64,000 nucleotides of DNA, taken from assembly GCA_030770535.1 (NCBI GenBank), contig JASVEC010000003.1, forward strand, positions 310,001 through 374,000, in the 5' to 3' direction. Positions 9,729 to 20,233 of the stretch are shown here, in pieces (the stretch's first letter is position 1; each line of letters begins with the position of its first letter). Source of the DNA: Batkoa obscura. Its lineage: Eukaryota > Entomophthoromycota > Entomophthoromycetes > Entomophthorales > Batkoaceae. A model generated the notes under the pieces. That model was not told the origin of the DNA. It did not search any database and worked only from the letters and a program-made list of their open reading frames with translations. The position numbers and the translations under genes are program-made.

Positions 9729-10955
9729 TACTAAAAATAGATTTGTGACTTAAAATCCTGAATAGTAACAATAAAAAACAATTTAAAATCAAAGGGAAAA
9801 TAAAAACTAGAGTTTCTTAAATAATACATTCATTGTTTCTGTTTTGAGGTCTAAAAACATTTACTAAAAACCTTAAGCTCTTTTTGGAACAAATATTTAT
9901 TTATTTTAATGCAATTCTTAAATAAGATGCTCAAAAGTAGCTTCATAATCTCAATTATTAAGGCTTATACCAACCAGAGGAATAGTTAGATATTTTTAAA
10001 AACAATGCTACAAGTTTTACATAAGCATATGGTAAATGTGAAATATTTATATCTATATAGCTGCTAGCTTCACTGTTAAGCATCAAAGCATAGCTTTTAA
10101 AATTAATCAACTATAACAAAATGCTTACTAAATGTGATGGATTATTATATCAAATATATATATTCTTTGATTAAGTATTGAAAAACCATTTATGTGGGTC
10201 GCTTATTAATAATGAATACAATACTATGAATTCTACTAACTTCAAGCGTTATTTTATTTCATTATCTTTTACCACTAATCTAGCTTGGTAATTGATAACC
10301 TATAGGATGATGCATTCTTAATTAAATGCTAGTATTATACTAATTAGAGCATAAACTTGTAGCTAAAGTTTCTGAAGTAGTGGCCAGATGAGGTTTTGTA
10401 CCTTGACATTTATTTTAAAATTTATAAGCGTTTTTATAGATAGCACTTTATTGTTTTAAAGGTAGGTTTATAAAGGGTTAGTTAAAAATAGATAAAATTA
10501 AAATTATTATATACATATATTTACCAAATTACATGCCCCCGGAATAAGCATTTTTTGACTTACCAGATTTACTTTCAGAAGTAGTAGCTTAATTTTAAAT
10601 ATTTGAAAAGCATGTTATAAATAGATTTAAGCGCTGTTTTCTCAGATCTAGTATTGCTAATATAATATCATGAGTCTATTTTTAAATTGACAAAAGGTAC
10701 TACTATATAGTCAAATTAGTAAATGTATTTTTTCCAAGTATACAAAAGTTAAAAACAAACTATCGATACCCGAGTAAAAACAGTGAAAGCTTTTAATTTG
10801 GCATTGACCAGATAATGCCCAAAATCCAAAATAGTTAGACAGGGAAACCATTAGACTTTGCATATTTTTATTAAAAAATAATGGACTAAAACTATTTCAG
10901 ATATACAAAGGTATATTCTCATCATAAAATTTTAATAATAAGTTAAAAAATTGGA

Positions 10956-11607
10956 ATGTTAAATAGTATATCTAAGAATGAATCAAGTCCATGCCCAAAT
11001 GATAAAACTATCACTAATGAAAAAGGTTTAATAGCCTTGAATTCCGAAAGAAACCAATGCCTTTTTAATAATTATACAAATCATAAAACAGGAGTACTTC
11101 ATCAAAGGTATAAATATGTTAGTGACAAAGATGGAAGGATTTGCTTAAGTGATATATTTTTAGCTGGTGAAAAATTACTCACAGAAGATGAGAAAGTGCT
11201 ATTGAAGTTAAAATATTCTGATAGCCCCTCTTCTTTTAGTTCCTCTACTTGGAATATCACCCGCACCAGAAGATGATAAATTTTACCAATATAAAAGTGT
11301 TACTATGAATAGCAAGACGTTCTAGTTTAGTACAGTTTATACTATTGCTTTGACTACTGAAGAAAGTAGCTTCAAAAAACTGAATTGGGCCCCGACAGGG
11401 CGTATGAAAATGTAATGGCAATTAAAAGATGATAATCACCCTGATGATGTAATTATAAAACACAAAGTCAAAGTGGTTCAGAAAAACCAAATTTATTCAT
11501 ATCAGGACCTAAACGATAACGACCTTTATATTTTTCTTTTAACTTTACCTTTCCTTTTAACTCATCGTGAATGTGGCCATCAAATGTCTGGCCATGGTAG
11601 TGGTTAA
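10956..11607 (+). pseudogene. broken tubby-C-like family protein
   Basis: A decayed member of the intronless family. Residues 1-106 are open, with AGEKLLTEDEKVLLKLKY (the aKl...LkLk position) and SSSTWNITR. The reading frame then shifts at about 11265, and the rest is recognisable in another frame up to a final stop at 11605-11607: QYKSVTM, VYTIAL, LNWAPTG, VIIKHKVKV and a degenerate helix region (LYIFLLTLPFLLTH). The second frame also carries at least two internal stops, near 11318 and 11410. With one frameshift and two nonsense codons it is more decayed than the other broken copies and closest in style to the gene at 12255-12938. Confidence 0.7.
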
Positions 11608-12203
11608 TTTTTTTATTTTTTATTTTTGGTTAGAAGGAAATATTGAAATAGAAATTACACTTTTCACCTTTAGTGGCTTATTAAGCTTTATATGAAGCAA
11701 CATCTTTACAGCTATATAATAAAATAATTAATAAATTAAACATATAATTATTGTAAATATTTTCAATAGAATATTTGACTTGTTTATAAGAGTATAGTTG
11801 CATTTTGATTTAGCTATTTGGGGGTGTCTTTTTTAGCTTCATTATTTTTTCCATCTTTTAAGCGCTATTTGAGTGGAAAAATTGTTAGCAAAATTCTCAA
11901 ACGCAAAAATACATCCCCATTTTAAAATTAAGTATGAATTAAAGTATCGAATATAATGCGGAAGTTTTGATATGTATGGCTTGAATAAGGACTGATTTTA
12001 ATGATATAACTTTAAATGTATATTGATATAGAGAGTTTAAATAGTTTAAAAATAGAAACAAAAAATTGTGCATTTAAGCAATAAAAATGTGATTCCTACC
12101 TTTTTAAGCAGAGTTTATTTAAATTAGTTGAAAACGCCGTCAGCTAGATGTATGTTTGGCTAATAAAAGGTTTAGAAAACTAATTACCCGTGGGGTATTA
12201 TTG
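11608..12203. other. spacer containing one short element
   Basis: AT-rich spacer; the only structure seen is the GGGGATGT element at 11820-11918. Confidence 0.45.
11820..11918 (-). mobile_element. 99-bp MITE-like element with ATTT flanks
   Basis: GGGGGTGT...ACATCCCC ends, core AAGCGCTATTTGAG, flanked by ATTT at 11816-11819 and 11919-11922. Because this flank is not the usual ATAT, it is good evidence for a short target-site duplication. No coding capacity. Confidence 0.75.
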
Positions 12204-12210
12204 TATATAA
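12204..12210 (+). promoter_or_regulatory. TATA box
   Basis: TATATAA, 44 bases before the ATG at 12255. Confidence 0.5.
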
Positions 12211-12254
12211 GAAAAAAAACGTAAAACAAAAACAAATAATCATTAAAAGTATAA

Positions 12255-12938
12255 ATGTCCTGTCAAGACAATTTTAGCCAAAAAGATCAATTACCTTTAT
12301 GTTATTTTGACACAGATAAGCCATGCTACTACAATGCAGCTGTAATTGAGCCTTTATCCAGCAACACTAATGATATTATTGCCACATATAAAGTTAAAAC
12401 TAAAGGATGGCTAGATGACAAAATGGTATTCGAGAATGGGGAAACTGGAGAAAAGATTCATGGAAAAATATTTCTCACCGGTGCCAAGCTGTTTAACCAA
12501 GACAAGAAACCGCTACTTGAATTAAAATATAATGAATTTACAATGAAATCTTTCGTAACCACTACTTGGAATATAAAGTCCATCAGTAAAGAATCTCAAT
12601 TATACAATAGCGTAACTATGTTTAAACAAGACTTTGAAGAAGAGCCAGTATATCTAATAACAATGGTAACTAAGGATGAAAAAACATTGCAATTTGAGTG
12701 GCGTAGTTCTGGATTTTTAGAATCAAGATGGAAGTTAAGCCCCAAGAACGATCCTAAATTGACCATATTGAAATACTCAGCTCATATGCTGAAAAGTGAT
12801 CAATTACTCCAGTTTTGTTATATCTTCCGAGAGGACTTTAATATCTTTTTGATTTGCCTAATGTTTTTGCTTCATCATAGAGATACGGATCCTCAGTCTT
12901 TAAAAGATGTGGAGTTTATAGCCGATTATATAAACTAG
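12255..12938 (+). CDS. tubby-C-like barrel protein
   Basis: An intact intronless 227-residue member. It lacks a PPxY motif; the equivalent stretch reads QLPLCYFD. The barrel covers about 35-205: IATYKVKTKGWLDDK, FENGETGEKIHGKI, GAKLFNQDKKPLLELKY, TTTWNIKS, LYNSVTMFKQDF, EPVYLITM, LQFEWRSS, SRWKLSPK, ILKYSAHMLK, LLQFCYIFREDFNIFLICLMFLLHH. Every family block is present in order. About 200 bases after the stop begins a GC-richer segment like those behind two other copies. The pseudogene 1 kb upstream is its nearest neighbour in sequence and position, suggesting local tandem duplication. Confidence 0.7.
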   Translation: MSCQDNFSQKDQLPLCYFDTDKPCYYNAAVIEPLSSNTNDIIATYKVKTKGWLDDKMVFENGETGEKIHGKIFLTGAKLFNQDKKPLLELKYNEFTMKSFVTTTWNIKSISKESQLYNSVTMFKQDFEEEPVYLITMVTKDEKTLQFEWRSSGFLESRWKLSPKNDPKLTILKYSAHMLKSDQLLQFCYIFREDFNIFLICLMFLLHHRDTDPQSLKDVEFIADYIN

Positions 12939-14712
12939 TTTATCACTTTTGTAGTTATGAAATAAGATAAACTATATTATGTGTCAGTAAATCTGACAAA
13001 TACTCTACCAAATAAATACCATATTAGATACTTTTTATTTTTAATTGGTCTTTTAAGTTGATAAAAGGATGTGCTTTTATTTAAATTTCACAAATCGTTA
13101 CTTTTTTTTAGAGATACTTACTAAAGGCAGTGTTCATTTAGTAATAGAAGGAATAATCAAAGAGGACGGTACAAACTGGAGAATTATCTGAAAGAAAGTG
13201 TCTTAGAGCTATTGAGGTATTAAGGCCAAACGGCCCAGTCTCAAGAACTTTCCTAACGGATTTAGATTTGTCTAATCTAAAAGTAGATAGAAAAAATCCA
13301 CTAAAAATAAAATGTTTCTATTCGGAAATGACAGAAGGAAGAGGGAACGGGCCGCTTTGTTCCCTAAATATCATCTATTAGTAGTATCTATGGATAATCC
13401 ATATGATGGAAACAGCAAGGAGGGGTAAATGAGAGCCAGGGCAGGAGGTGAACAGAGTAGGGACAAAAGATAGATCTTCGTTCCACAAGATAGTGGGGCT
13501 GTCAACATTATTGCTTAAAATAGAAGAGATAAGTAATCAAATATGCTGTATATAAGAGCAGCGAGGAAAATGATGATAAGATTGATCCTTTGACCACATA
13601 CAGGAAGGGCAGAACGGAGACACAAATTCATCGTATTTGATCCTTACGTATTTTAAAGCACTTTTTTAGGCTGCTGTAAATATAACAGGGAAATTAAAGT
13701 AAGTAGCAAAATCAGTATAGTAATTAAGGCTTAATTGTGCCACAAGTATAGGCTAACTTTATCATAAAGTAAAATGAGAATGCTATTGTCATTGAAACTA
13801 TAGATACTACTAACGTACTTTATAAATACATTGCTTTTTTTGGCTTATAATTAAATGAATTGCTTCTCAAACAATCAAACTGTACATTAAATGGATTCAT
13901 AGATACTTAGTATCCTATACTACTACTACTTTGTGCTTTTTTTTCATTAATCAAATAAGATATATATATATTTATTGAGCTAGCTTTATAACTTTATGTT
14001 TCACATTAAAGGAGTTTATTTAGGGCTTTTAAAATTTTTACTTAAATATTGATGCCAAGTTTTACTGACCATACTCTTGCTCTAATTAGTTTGGCTATCG
14101 ACCTATGGTAATCTTGTGTATTTTTTCCTTTCTTCATCGATATATGAGGCCGTACCTCTAGCCCTTTTAAACATAAGATATTCCTAGTTGAGACCAGAAG
14201 CTTGTATTTTTCCATTTTATTGAAAGGGGCCATCACTAGTACTTTTTTGAAAGAAAAAAAATCAAATAGCTAAATAGCTGGCTTAAGGGACACAATCATT
14301 AGTGGGCAGCTCTTAGAAGAGTAGAGATTGTGATAAACAATTTCTATTTCTATTATGAGATACTTTTTGAAAAGCGCTGACTTATTTATGAATGGATTTG
14401 TACTTTTGCAATATTTTTTGATGCTTTTAAAATATTTAGCAACACCTCAATTTTAGTAACACCAACTCTACCTTATATATCTTAACAAAGTTAACTAAAG
14501 AATAATTGCAGTTTATCACAAAGTATTTATAATAATTTAATACTTACTTCATCCTTCTTTTTATATTGATAAAGTTTGAAAAATTTCTCAAAAACCCATG
14601 TGAATTTGTAGAAGCAATAGTTATTTCATAACTTTTATTTTCTGAAATTGCTATTTAAAGCACTTGAAATTCTGCACCTTAATTTAAAACAACAATTCAC
14701 CGCACAATCAGG
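12939..14712. other. long gene-free region
   Basis: About 1.8 kb with no supported gene. A 64-codon minus-strand frame at 14042-14236 has no recognisable motif and is not called. See 13140-13640 for the GC-richer part. Confidence 0.45.
13140..13640. repeat. GC-richer segment 3' of a tubby-like gene
   Basis: Purine-rich, GC-richer patch in an AT-rich setting, downstream of 12255-12938 in the same relative position and strand sense as 7290-7890 and 44500-44880. Homology with those two is suggested by composition and a shared TCTAATCT core only. Confidence 0.3.
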
Positions 14713-14720
14713 TATAAATA
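14713..14720 (+). promoter_or_regulatory. TATA box that decides the start codon
   Basis: TATAAATA lies inside a longer open frame that begins at 14648 with a TTG. Its position argues that the true start is the ATG at 14750, 29 bases downstream. Confidence 0.5.
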
Positions 14721-14749
14721 GTCAAAAAGTGAATATAATTTTTTATAAA

Positions 14750-15385
14750 ATGTTCAAAAATCTTGATATTAAACACAGCGATTTACCACCAAGTTATGAA
14801 GAAATTACTCAAAATCAAAACTTAATAGACAATGGTATTGAGAGCTCAATCAAAGATTTTAAACCTCAGGAATTCAAAGTAAAATATCAATCCATATTAT
14901 CAAATAAAGTGAAATTCAAGAATGACAAAAATTACGAAACAGTAGTGGAAGTGCATTCTGGTAAAGCCAAGCTTTTACATAACGATTCGAGTAAATGTCT
15001 TTCATTAGAATATAAAAAAGGACTATCAAAATCAATAGATTCTCCCGCTTGGGAAATAACCAAAAATAAACAAGTTGCAAAGACATACGAATCAATTATA
15101 ATGTTTAAGGAATTAATTAATAAAGAACCAAGCTATATCATTCAAATGAAAGCTAAGGAAAACAAAAAAGTTCATTTAAGATTGGAGCGTGTTGAAAATT
15201 CAAAAAATGATTGGGTGCTGTATTATAAAATCAATCCAAGTTTAGTGCTCTTATTATATTCAACCAATTTAATAGCAGCCGACAGTTTAACTCAATATTT
15301 TAAAATTACTACTGAAGAGTTGGACGTGTATTTGCTTTGCCTGGCCTTTGTAATTAATAGTCATAAAAATAAGGACGTGTTGTGA
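14750..15385 (+). CDS. tubby-C-like barrel protein (PPSY)
   Basis: An intact intronless member of 211 residues if started at the ATG at 14750. The open frame reaches back to 14648, but that start is TTG and a TATA box lies between. With the chosen start, PPSY falls at residues 13-16, matching the N-terminus of the other PPxY copies and supporting the choice. Barrel landmarks: FKVKYQSIL, KAKLLHNDSSKCLSLEYK, SPAWEITK, TYESIIMFKE, EPSYIIQMKAKE, LRLERVEN, NDWVLYYK, LVLLLYSTNLI, LTQYFKITTEELDVYLLCLAFVI. The LYW block is LRLE here, so this is one of the more divergent copies. Confidence 0.68.
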   Translation: MFKNLDIKHSDLPPSYEEITQNQNLIDNGIESSIKDFKPQEFKVKYQSILSNKVKFKNDKNYETVVEVHSGKAKLLHNDSSKCLSLEYKKGLSKSIDSPAWEITKNKQVAKTYESIIMFKELINKEPSYIIQMKAKENKKVHLRLERVENSKNDWVLYYKINPSLVLLLYSTNLIAADSLTQYFKITTEELDVYLLCLAFVINSHKNKDVL

Positions 15386-16588
15386 TACAAAACTATATTC
15401 GCTCTTTCCTGGGATTGCTGTCATTGATAAAAGATGAATATGGTCTTCCATACTGCTTAAGATTACTATTTAACATCTTACCAGATAACTACTAAATTAC
15501 ATTTTGAATATTATGTCCTCATTTATGAAAATTCATGTACTATCTCCTATAACTGGATTTTTTTAAATATTCCCTTATGTAAATAAACTTACTATTGGCG
15601 TTTGTTCAAGCCTACATCTATAAAGAAAATCATTGCTGTAATACAGCACTTTCCTTAATGATTTAATAAACTTTAAAACTGTACCAAACATTTAAGAATT
15701 TTCTCACTATATTACTGTTTAAGTATCAAAATAATACAATCGCATCAAATAGCCATTATTTGATTAAAAAAGCAGATGAAATACATATAATGAGATATTT
15801 TTTATACGTGACTAAACAGGGTTATGCTAATATCACAATACTTCTATTTGAGTTAATAATCGAAATATCTAACTAACTTAGGCTGCTAAGAGTGTATTGT
15901 TTTACGATAAATCTAATAAAGTATGTATTAAAATATGATTTATACTAAATTCTATCAAATGGGATTTATTTTCTACCTCTTTGTTTTGGTTTTTATTAAA
16001 TTTCTCAGGTAACTGCATGTATCGCTTTTTATTTACATACACATTTACCTAACTTTTTTTATCTATTCTGCTTTCTTTTGTTTTATACAAAGTTATTAGC
16101 TTTGATGGTAGCCTTGTGTAAAGTTAATAGTAAATCGTAAGCGTTAGTGCAGTTGAAATTTAGTTTGTAAACTAAATTCAAGATGTATCTTATGTTTAAA
16201 TAAAAGATGTAAGTTATTAGTATTAATACTCACTTATAAAACTTACTGCCTTTTTTTCCCTTCATGTTACATTTTGTTATAGAGTTTTGACTGAGATGAT
16301 AGATTCTTTAAGTTACTTATGTCAAAGTTGGAGCATAATTTAATCTTATTCTACACTAACTATATGGTCCATTCAGCCCCCATCTGGCCACTTAAAACTT
16401 ATAAACTTTTCATACTTTATAAAACTATTGATATTATAGCGCGTAATCTTAAGTAATAAGATTATTCTTTTTATAACGGTGCTTTTTTCAGTCTCATAAA
16501 ATTTCTTTTTATCTAAGTTGGCCCGAAAACAAATTAAAACTCAAGCGGAAATAAAAACTACTAAGTGGTCACTTAATAGATAAAAAAG
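15386..16588. other. gene-free spacer
   Basis: About 1.2 kb AT-rich spacer between two tubby-like genes; nothing recognised. Confidence 0.45.
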
Positions 16589-16596
16589 TATAAATA
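16589..16596 (+). promoter_or_regulatory. TATA box
   Basis: TATAAATA followed by GGGC, 50 bases before the ATG at 16647. Confidence 0.55.
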
Positions 16597-16646
16597 GGGC
16601 GTATTAAGATGAAACAAACCAAAAGATCAAAAAACAAATTTATTAA

Positions 16647-17294
16647 ATGGATAAACAGCCAGAACAATACTCTCTAGTACTTTCAAATAAAACTATGCCC
16701 GGTTATGAGGAGATACCATCGCATTACGGAAGCAACGATACAGAGAGTGAAAAAAATGGATTGATTAGCTATGCTGTTAAGAAATCAGGGTGTGTAATGC
16801 GAAACGTGAGCATTAGTGACGACAAAGGCAGCATCACCTATAACAGCAATGTATTTATATTAACTGCTGACTTATTAAATGAACATGGGGAACCAGATTT
16901 AAAAATTTCCCGTAGCGACCTTATGCTGTGGTACATTATTTGGGATATCACTTATTTCAAAAGGGAAAATAAGGCTTATGATGATGTAAAAATGGTTAAA
17001 AAAAGATTTCAAATGATTCCAAGTTATACTATTAGAATGCGTAAAAACAATGACGAAATAAGCGAATATGAATGGTATCCGGCTTCTTTTTTTTGCTGTT
17101 GTTGGGTCCTTTATAAAAAGAATAGTTACGATGATAAGCTCTTACAGTACAACAACCACTTGTTCAAAGATAGTGAGTTATTTCAGTATAGATACATTGA
17201 CCAGGATGATTTGAAAATTCTCTTGTTAACAATTTCATTTCTTACGATTCACTATGAGCGTCCTAACCATCAATCTAGCACTATCTTTTACTAG
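16647..17294 (+). CDS. tubby-C-like barrel protein
   Basis: An intact intronless 215-residue member. The N-terminus has MPGYEEI and SHYG instead of a full PPxY. Barrel landmarks at about 38-205: LISYAVKKSG, SITYNSNVFILTADLL, PDLKISRS, IIWDITYFKRE, AYDDVKMVKKRF, PSYTIRMRK, SEYEWYPASFFCCCWVLYKK, LLQYNNHLFK, LFQYRYIDQDDLKILLLTISFLTIH. The three consecutive cysteines in the second tryptophan strand are unlike any other copy; palmitoylation or metal contact is possible but unsupported. Strong TATA box upstream. Confidence 0.7.
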   Translation: MDKQPEQYSLVLSNKTMPGYEEIPSHYGSNDTESEKNGLISYAVKKSGCVMRNVSISDDKGSITYNSNVFILTADLLNEHGEPDLKISRSDLMLWYIIWDITYFKRENKAYDDVKMVKKRFQMIPSYTIRMRKNNDEISEYEWYPASFFCCCWVLYKKNSYDDKLLQYNNHLFKDSELFQYRYIDQDDLKILLLTISFLTIHYERPNHQSSTIFY

Positions 17295-17602
17295 GTTATG
17301 TATTGTCACAAAATATACTAGATATGAACAAGCTCACTGTGGATATTAATAAATTGTATACTAATTTAATCAAGCTCAAGAATTTTTTTCATATATATTT
17401 TTTAAGTATAAGATGGCAGAAATCCACTTTAAGATTTATTAATCGTTTATATTGAGGAAACCATATAACGTGATTATTTGATAAACAAAATTTCAAATAC
17501 CAAAACTCTGCTCTTTTGTAATTTATGTATTTGATATAGTAAACAAAACATAAATAAAATTTTAATCATTATGTCAATAAATTATCTTTATTATAAATAC
17601 GA
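17295..17602. other. convergent spacer
   Basis: 308 bases between convergent tubby-like genes; presumably holds both 3' UTRs, no other feature seen. Confidence 0.45.
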
Positions 17603-18208
17603 TTATTCATCCTCATAAACTAAAAAGAACGATAAAACTAAAACCATAGTTTTGATTAAACTTTCGTCCATCTTCTTAAGTTGGTAAAGTATGTCCTTTT
17701 GTAAATATTTGGCGTTAAATTTTAATAAGACATCATCTCGGTCTTCTGTATTATAAAGATAGAATTGGTCTGGTAATTTATTTGCCGATTTCCAAATATA
17801 ATCTGAAATTACATCTTGATTGTTAGTAACTTTAATAATGTAAGTAAGTGGAGACTTAAAACTTATCCTAGTTACTTCTATCTTCTTGATTTCTGAAGTT
17901 GTTGGTGAATTCAATAAGATATCCCATCGAATATTCTTTAAACTATATTTAATGTTTTTCAATGTTAATTCAGCCTCTTCTTCCTGATTATAATATTTAG
18001 CACTCAATGATTTTATCTTGACTTTATATTTGACAACCCTGTCTTCATCCACAAATTTAAAATCTCTTCTTAAGATGCCATAACGTTCAAGAGTGTATTT
18101 ATTTATATAATTAAGCTTTGATCGATTTAACTTGGAGTAATTCAAGTCATTAGAGTCTACATCTTTGTGTTTAATTTGAGATATTCTTCTTAAAATGTTC
18201 ATCTTCAA
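17603..18208 (-). CDS. tubby-C-like barrel protein, short divergent member
   Basis: An intact intronless 201-residue member, convergent with the previous gene. It lacks PPxY and has a basic N-terminus. Landmarks: RYGILRRDFKFVDEDRVVKYKVKI, SAKYYNQEEEAELTLKNI, IRWDILLN, IKKIEVTRISFK, LTYIIKV, SDYIWKSAN, DQFYLYNTEDRDDVLLKFNAKYL, LYQLKKMDESLIKTMVLVLSFFLVY. The order of strands and the final hydrophobic helix match the family. It pairs best with 18667-19302 (shared RRxFR/KF-x2-E/D and VEVTRIS/VEVTKKD positions), so the two probably arose by local duplication. Confidence 0.65.
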   Translation of the reverse strand: MKMNILRRISQIKHKDVDSNDLNYSKLNRSKLNYINKYTLERYGILRRDFKFVDEDRVVKYKVKIKSLSAKYYNQEEEAELTLKNIKYSLKNIRWDILLNSPTTSEIKKIEVTRISFKSPLTYIIKVTNNQDVISDYIWKSANKLPDQFYLYNTEDRDDVLLKFNAKYLQKDILYQLKKMDESLIKTMVLVLSFFLVYEDE

Positions 18209-18272
18209 TTATGTTAACTTTGATGAAAATAAGTTAATGAGCTGAAACACTCAATTGAACTAAACAACTTTG

Positions 18273-18279
18273 TTATATA
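18273..18279 (-). promoter_or_regulatory. TATA-like element
   Basis: TATATAA on the minus strand, about 65 bases upstream of the ATG at 18208. Confidence 0.45.
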
Positions 18280-18666
18280 CTTTCGCGTAAATATGAGTAT
18301 CAATGTTCGGAATTGGTTTATAAATTAAATATTCTATATAGAAAATTAGTAAAATTTATTAAAAAGCCCAAAGCTAAATTGTATTTTGCCCAATTTAATT
18401 TTTCCGAAATTTTAGAATGTGGCTAAAACAGGCCATTCCTTTTCGCCATATACATTTAGAACAGACTATTGAAATAGTACAAGTAGTTATAAATTCTATT
18501 AAAGTCATACTATTGAAAACTTATAATATAGAGTATATATCTATTGAGTTTTCTATCAAGATTAGTGTGTTTATTTATAAAAATTAAAAAAGTTGTAAAT
18601 TCAAATATAGTCTATAAGAACATTTGTACTTGAAATATGAAAAGCAATAAATAAATAATATTCGCT
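18280..18666. other. spacer
   Basis: About 390 bases of AT-rich DNA between two minus-strand tubby-like genes; nothing recognised. Confidence 0.45.
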
Positions 18667-19302
18667 TTATTCATGAAATACAATAAAAGATAATACTAAA
18701 AGCAATGTCTTAACAACATCTTCAGGTAAGTAAGAATATTGTACAATATTCCCATTACCACAAGTGTCGGCTTTATATTTTAAAAGAATATCCTTAGATT
18801 GACCCTTAGGATAAATATACAAACTGGTTGAAATAGGGAAAGCTTTGAATATTTCGTATTCTACAAGGTTCCCATGAAAGTCGTATAGTACAATGTTATA
18901 AATTGTTTCGTGCTGAAAATCCTTTTTAGTTACTTCGACAGAAGGATAAAATTTAGTGCTATTGATTGTATACAAAATGATAAAATTTCTTTCAGTACAA
19001 TACCTATTAGCATAATTTAAATCCATTACTTCAAAATTGTCATCAGTCAATTTTGCTCCTAATGCATCCACTTTTACACTATACACTGCTCCACTCTTCT
19101 CATTTAAATATCGAAAGTTTCTGTTTAAAAATCCATGTCTTAAAACAACACAATGACCCTTATATTCAGATCCAGGGATTGGGGAGGATGAATAATCGAT
19201 ACTAAGTTCAACTTCTTTGAAGTTTATGTGACATCTAGGTCTTGATATGGCACTTTGGTAGCTAACCTTTGATAAAGGCAAAAGCTGGCAGTCGGAATAC
19301 AT
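18667..19302 (-). CDS. tubby-C-like barrel protein
   Basis: An intact intronless 211-residue member without PPxY. Landmarks: VVLRHGFLNRNFRYLNEKSGAVYSVKV, GAKLTDDNFEVMDLNY, FIILYTIN, PSVEVTKKDFQ, TIYNIVL, VEYEIFKA, TSLYIYPKGQSKDILLKYKADT, IVQYSYLPEDVVKTLLLVLSFIVFH. The tryptophan of the LYW strand is replaced (VEYEIF), as in other divergent members, while the last hydrophobic helix is strictly kept. It closes the first cluster; the next gene is an unrelated transporter. Confidence 0.66.
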   Translation of the reverse strand: MYSDCQLLPLSKVSYQSAISRPRCHINFKEVELSIDYSSSPIPGSEYKGHCVVLRHGFLNRNFRYLNEKSGAVYSVKVDALGAKLTDDNFEVMDLNYANRYCTERNFIILYTINSTKFYPSVEVTKKDFQHETIYNIVLYDFHGNLVEYEIFKAFPISTSLYIYPKGQSKDILLKYKADTCGNGNIVQYSYLPEDVVKTLLLVLSFIVFHE

Positions 19303-19364
19303 TTTGGCTTAAAGTACATAAATTTATAAAAAAAGATAATAGATAGATTGGAAATAAACTAAAC

Positions 19365-19372
19365 TATTTATA
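19365..19372 (-). promoter_or_regulatory. TATA box
   Basis: TATAAATA on the minus strand, about 62 bases upstream of the ATG at 19302. Confidence 0.5.
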
Positions 19373-20233
19373 TTTTCAAGTTTTAAATATACTACTTTAT
19401 GTACTTTTAAGAATAATTAGATTATAAATAAAAATAACCCTTAACAATTAAAAGTTGGCTTTATTTTAGTACGAAATTAATACTTAATTATAATTTATAT
19501 AATAATATTTAATTAAGAATGCACCATTTATATTTTTATTATATAGATTTTCTAGAATAGAAGTTTAATTTAGCTACGCATGGCTTAAAGTGAGAAAATA
19601 AAAAACCTATCAACCTAATTTAAGTAATCGTGTATGAATGATTCCTTGATGTGGATCCCTCAATTAGTATGCAAAGTTATTTTAGTTATCTTTTATAGGG
19701 CCTGAAAGAGTCATTTAGTTTGGTTGGTATAATTGAAAAGAGGCTTAAAATCAAAAAGTTATTCAGATATAGTTTTGAATTGTCATTCAATAATAATATC
19801 TGGCTGGTATTTTAATGATTCATTATGAGAATACTATTTGGTATAAATAAGGGTGTTGATTTTAAGGTAGTTTTAATATAGATTAAAGATATAAGACTAA
19901 AGAATATAAAGTTTAAAACTTCTCACAAAAATAATATTCCAGATATTATCCCTCAAGTTCTTTAAGCTATTTTAAGTAACTTAAACAAAGGATATATTCA
20001 AAGTAAATTATGGCCATTAATAGTATTAAATGTAATAAACACTTGGTTTTTTTATAAAATATTAAAGTCTATAATGATCATTTTGAAATTAATTAATAAA
20101 GCAATAGTATACCTTTAATTTCTAAATAAGTGAAAAAACTCATACTGATTAATATTGTCTCTAAACGGAATGGATTAAGTAATGACCAAAATAAAACCTG
20201 TAGCAAAACGTAAACTCTGTTGAAAGTACCAGC
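19373..20233. other. spacer at the cluster edge
   Basis: AT-rich DNA separating the tubby-like cluster from the transporter gene; nothing recognised. Confidence 0.45.

Larger units (their letters stand above)
8729..10955. other. gene-free AT-rich region with repeat remnants
   Basis: About 2.2 kb without a recognisable gene. It contains a decayed copy of the GGGGATGT element near 9609 and a second short repeat next to it (separate entries). Confidence 0.5.

Noticed and set aside
14042-14236. 64-codon minus-strand frame
   Set aside because: No motif, no homologue nearby and no promoter signal; expected by chance in 1.8 kb of spacer.
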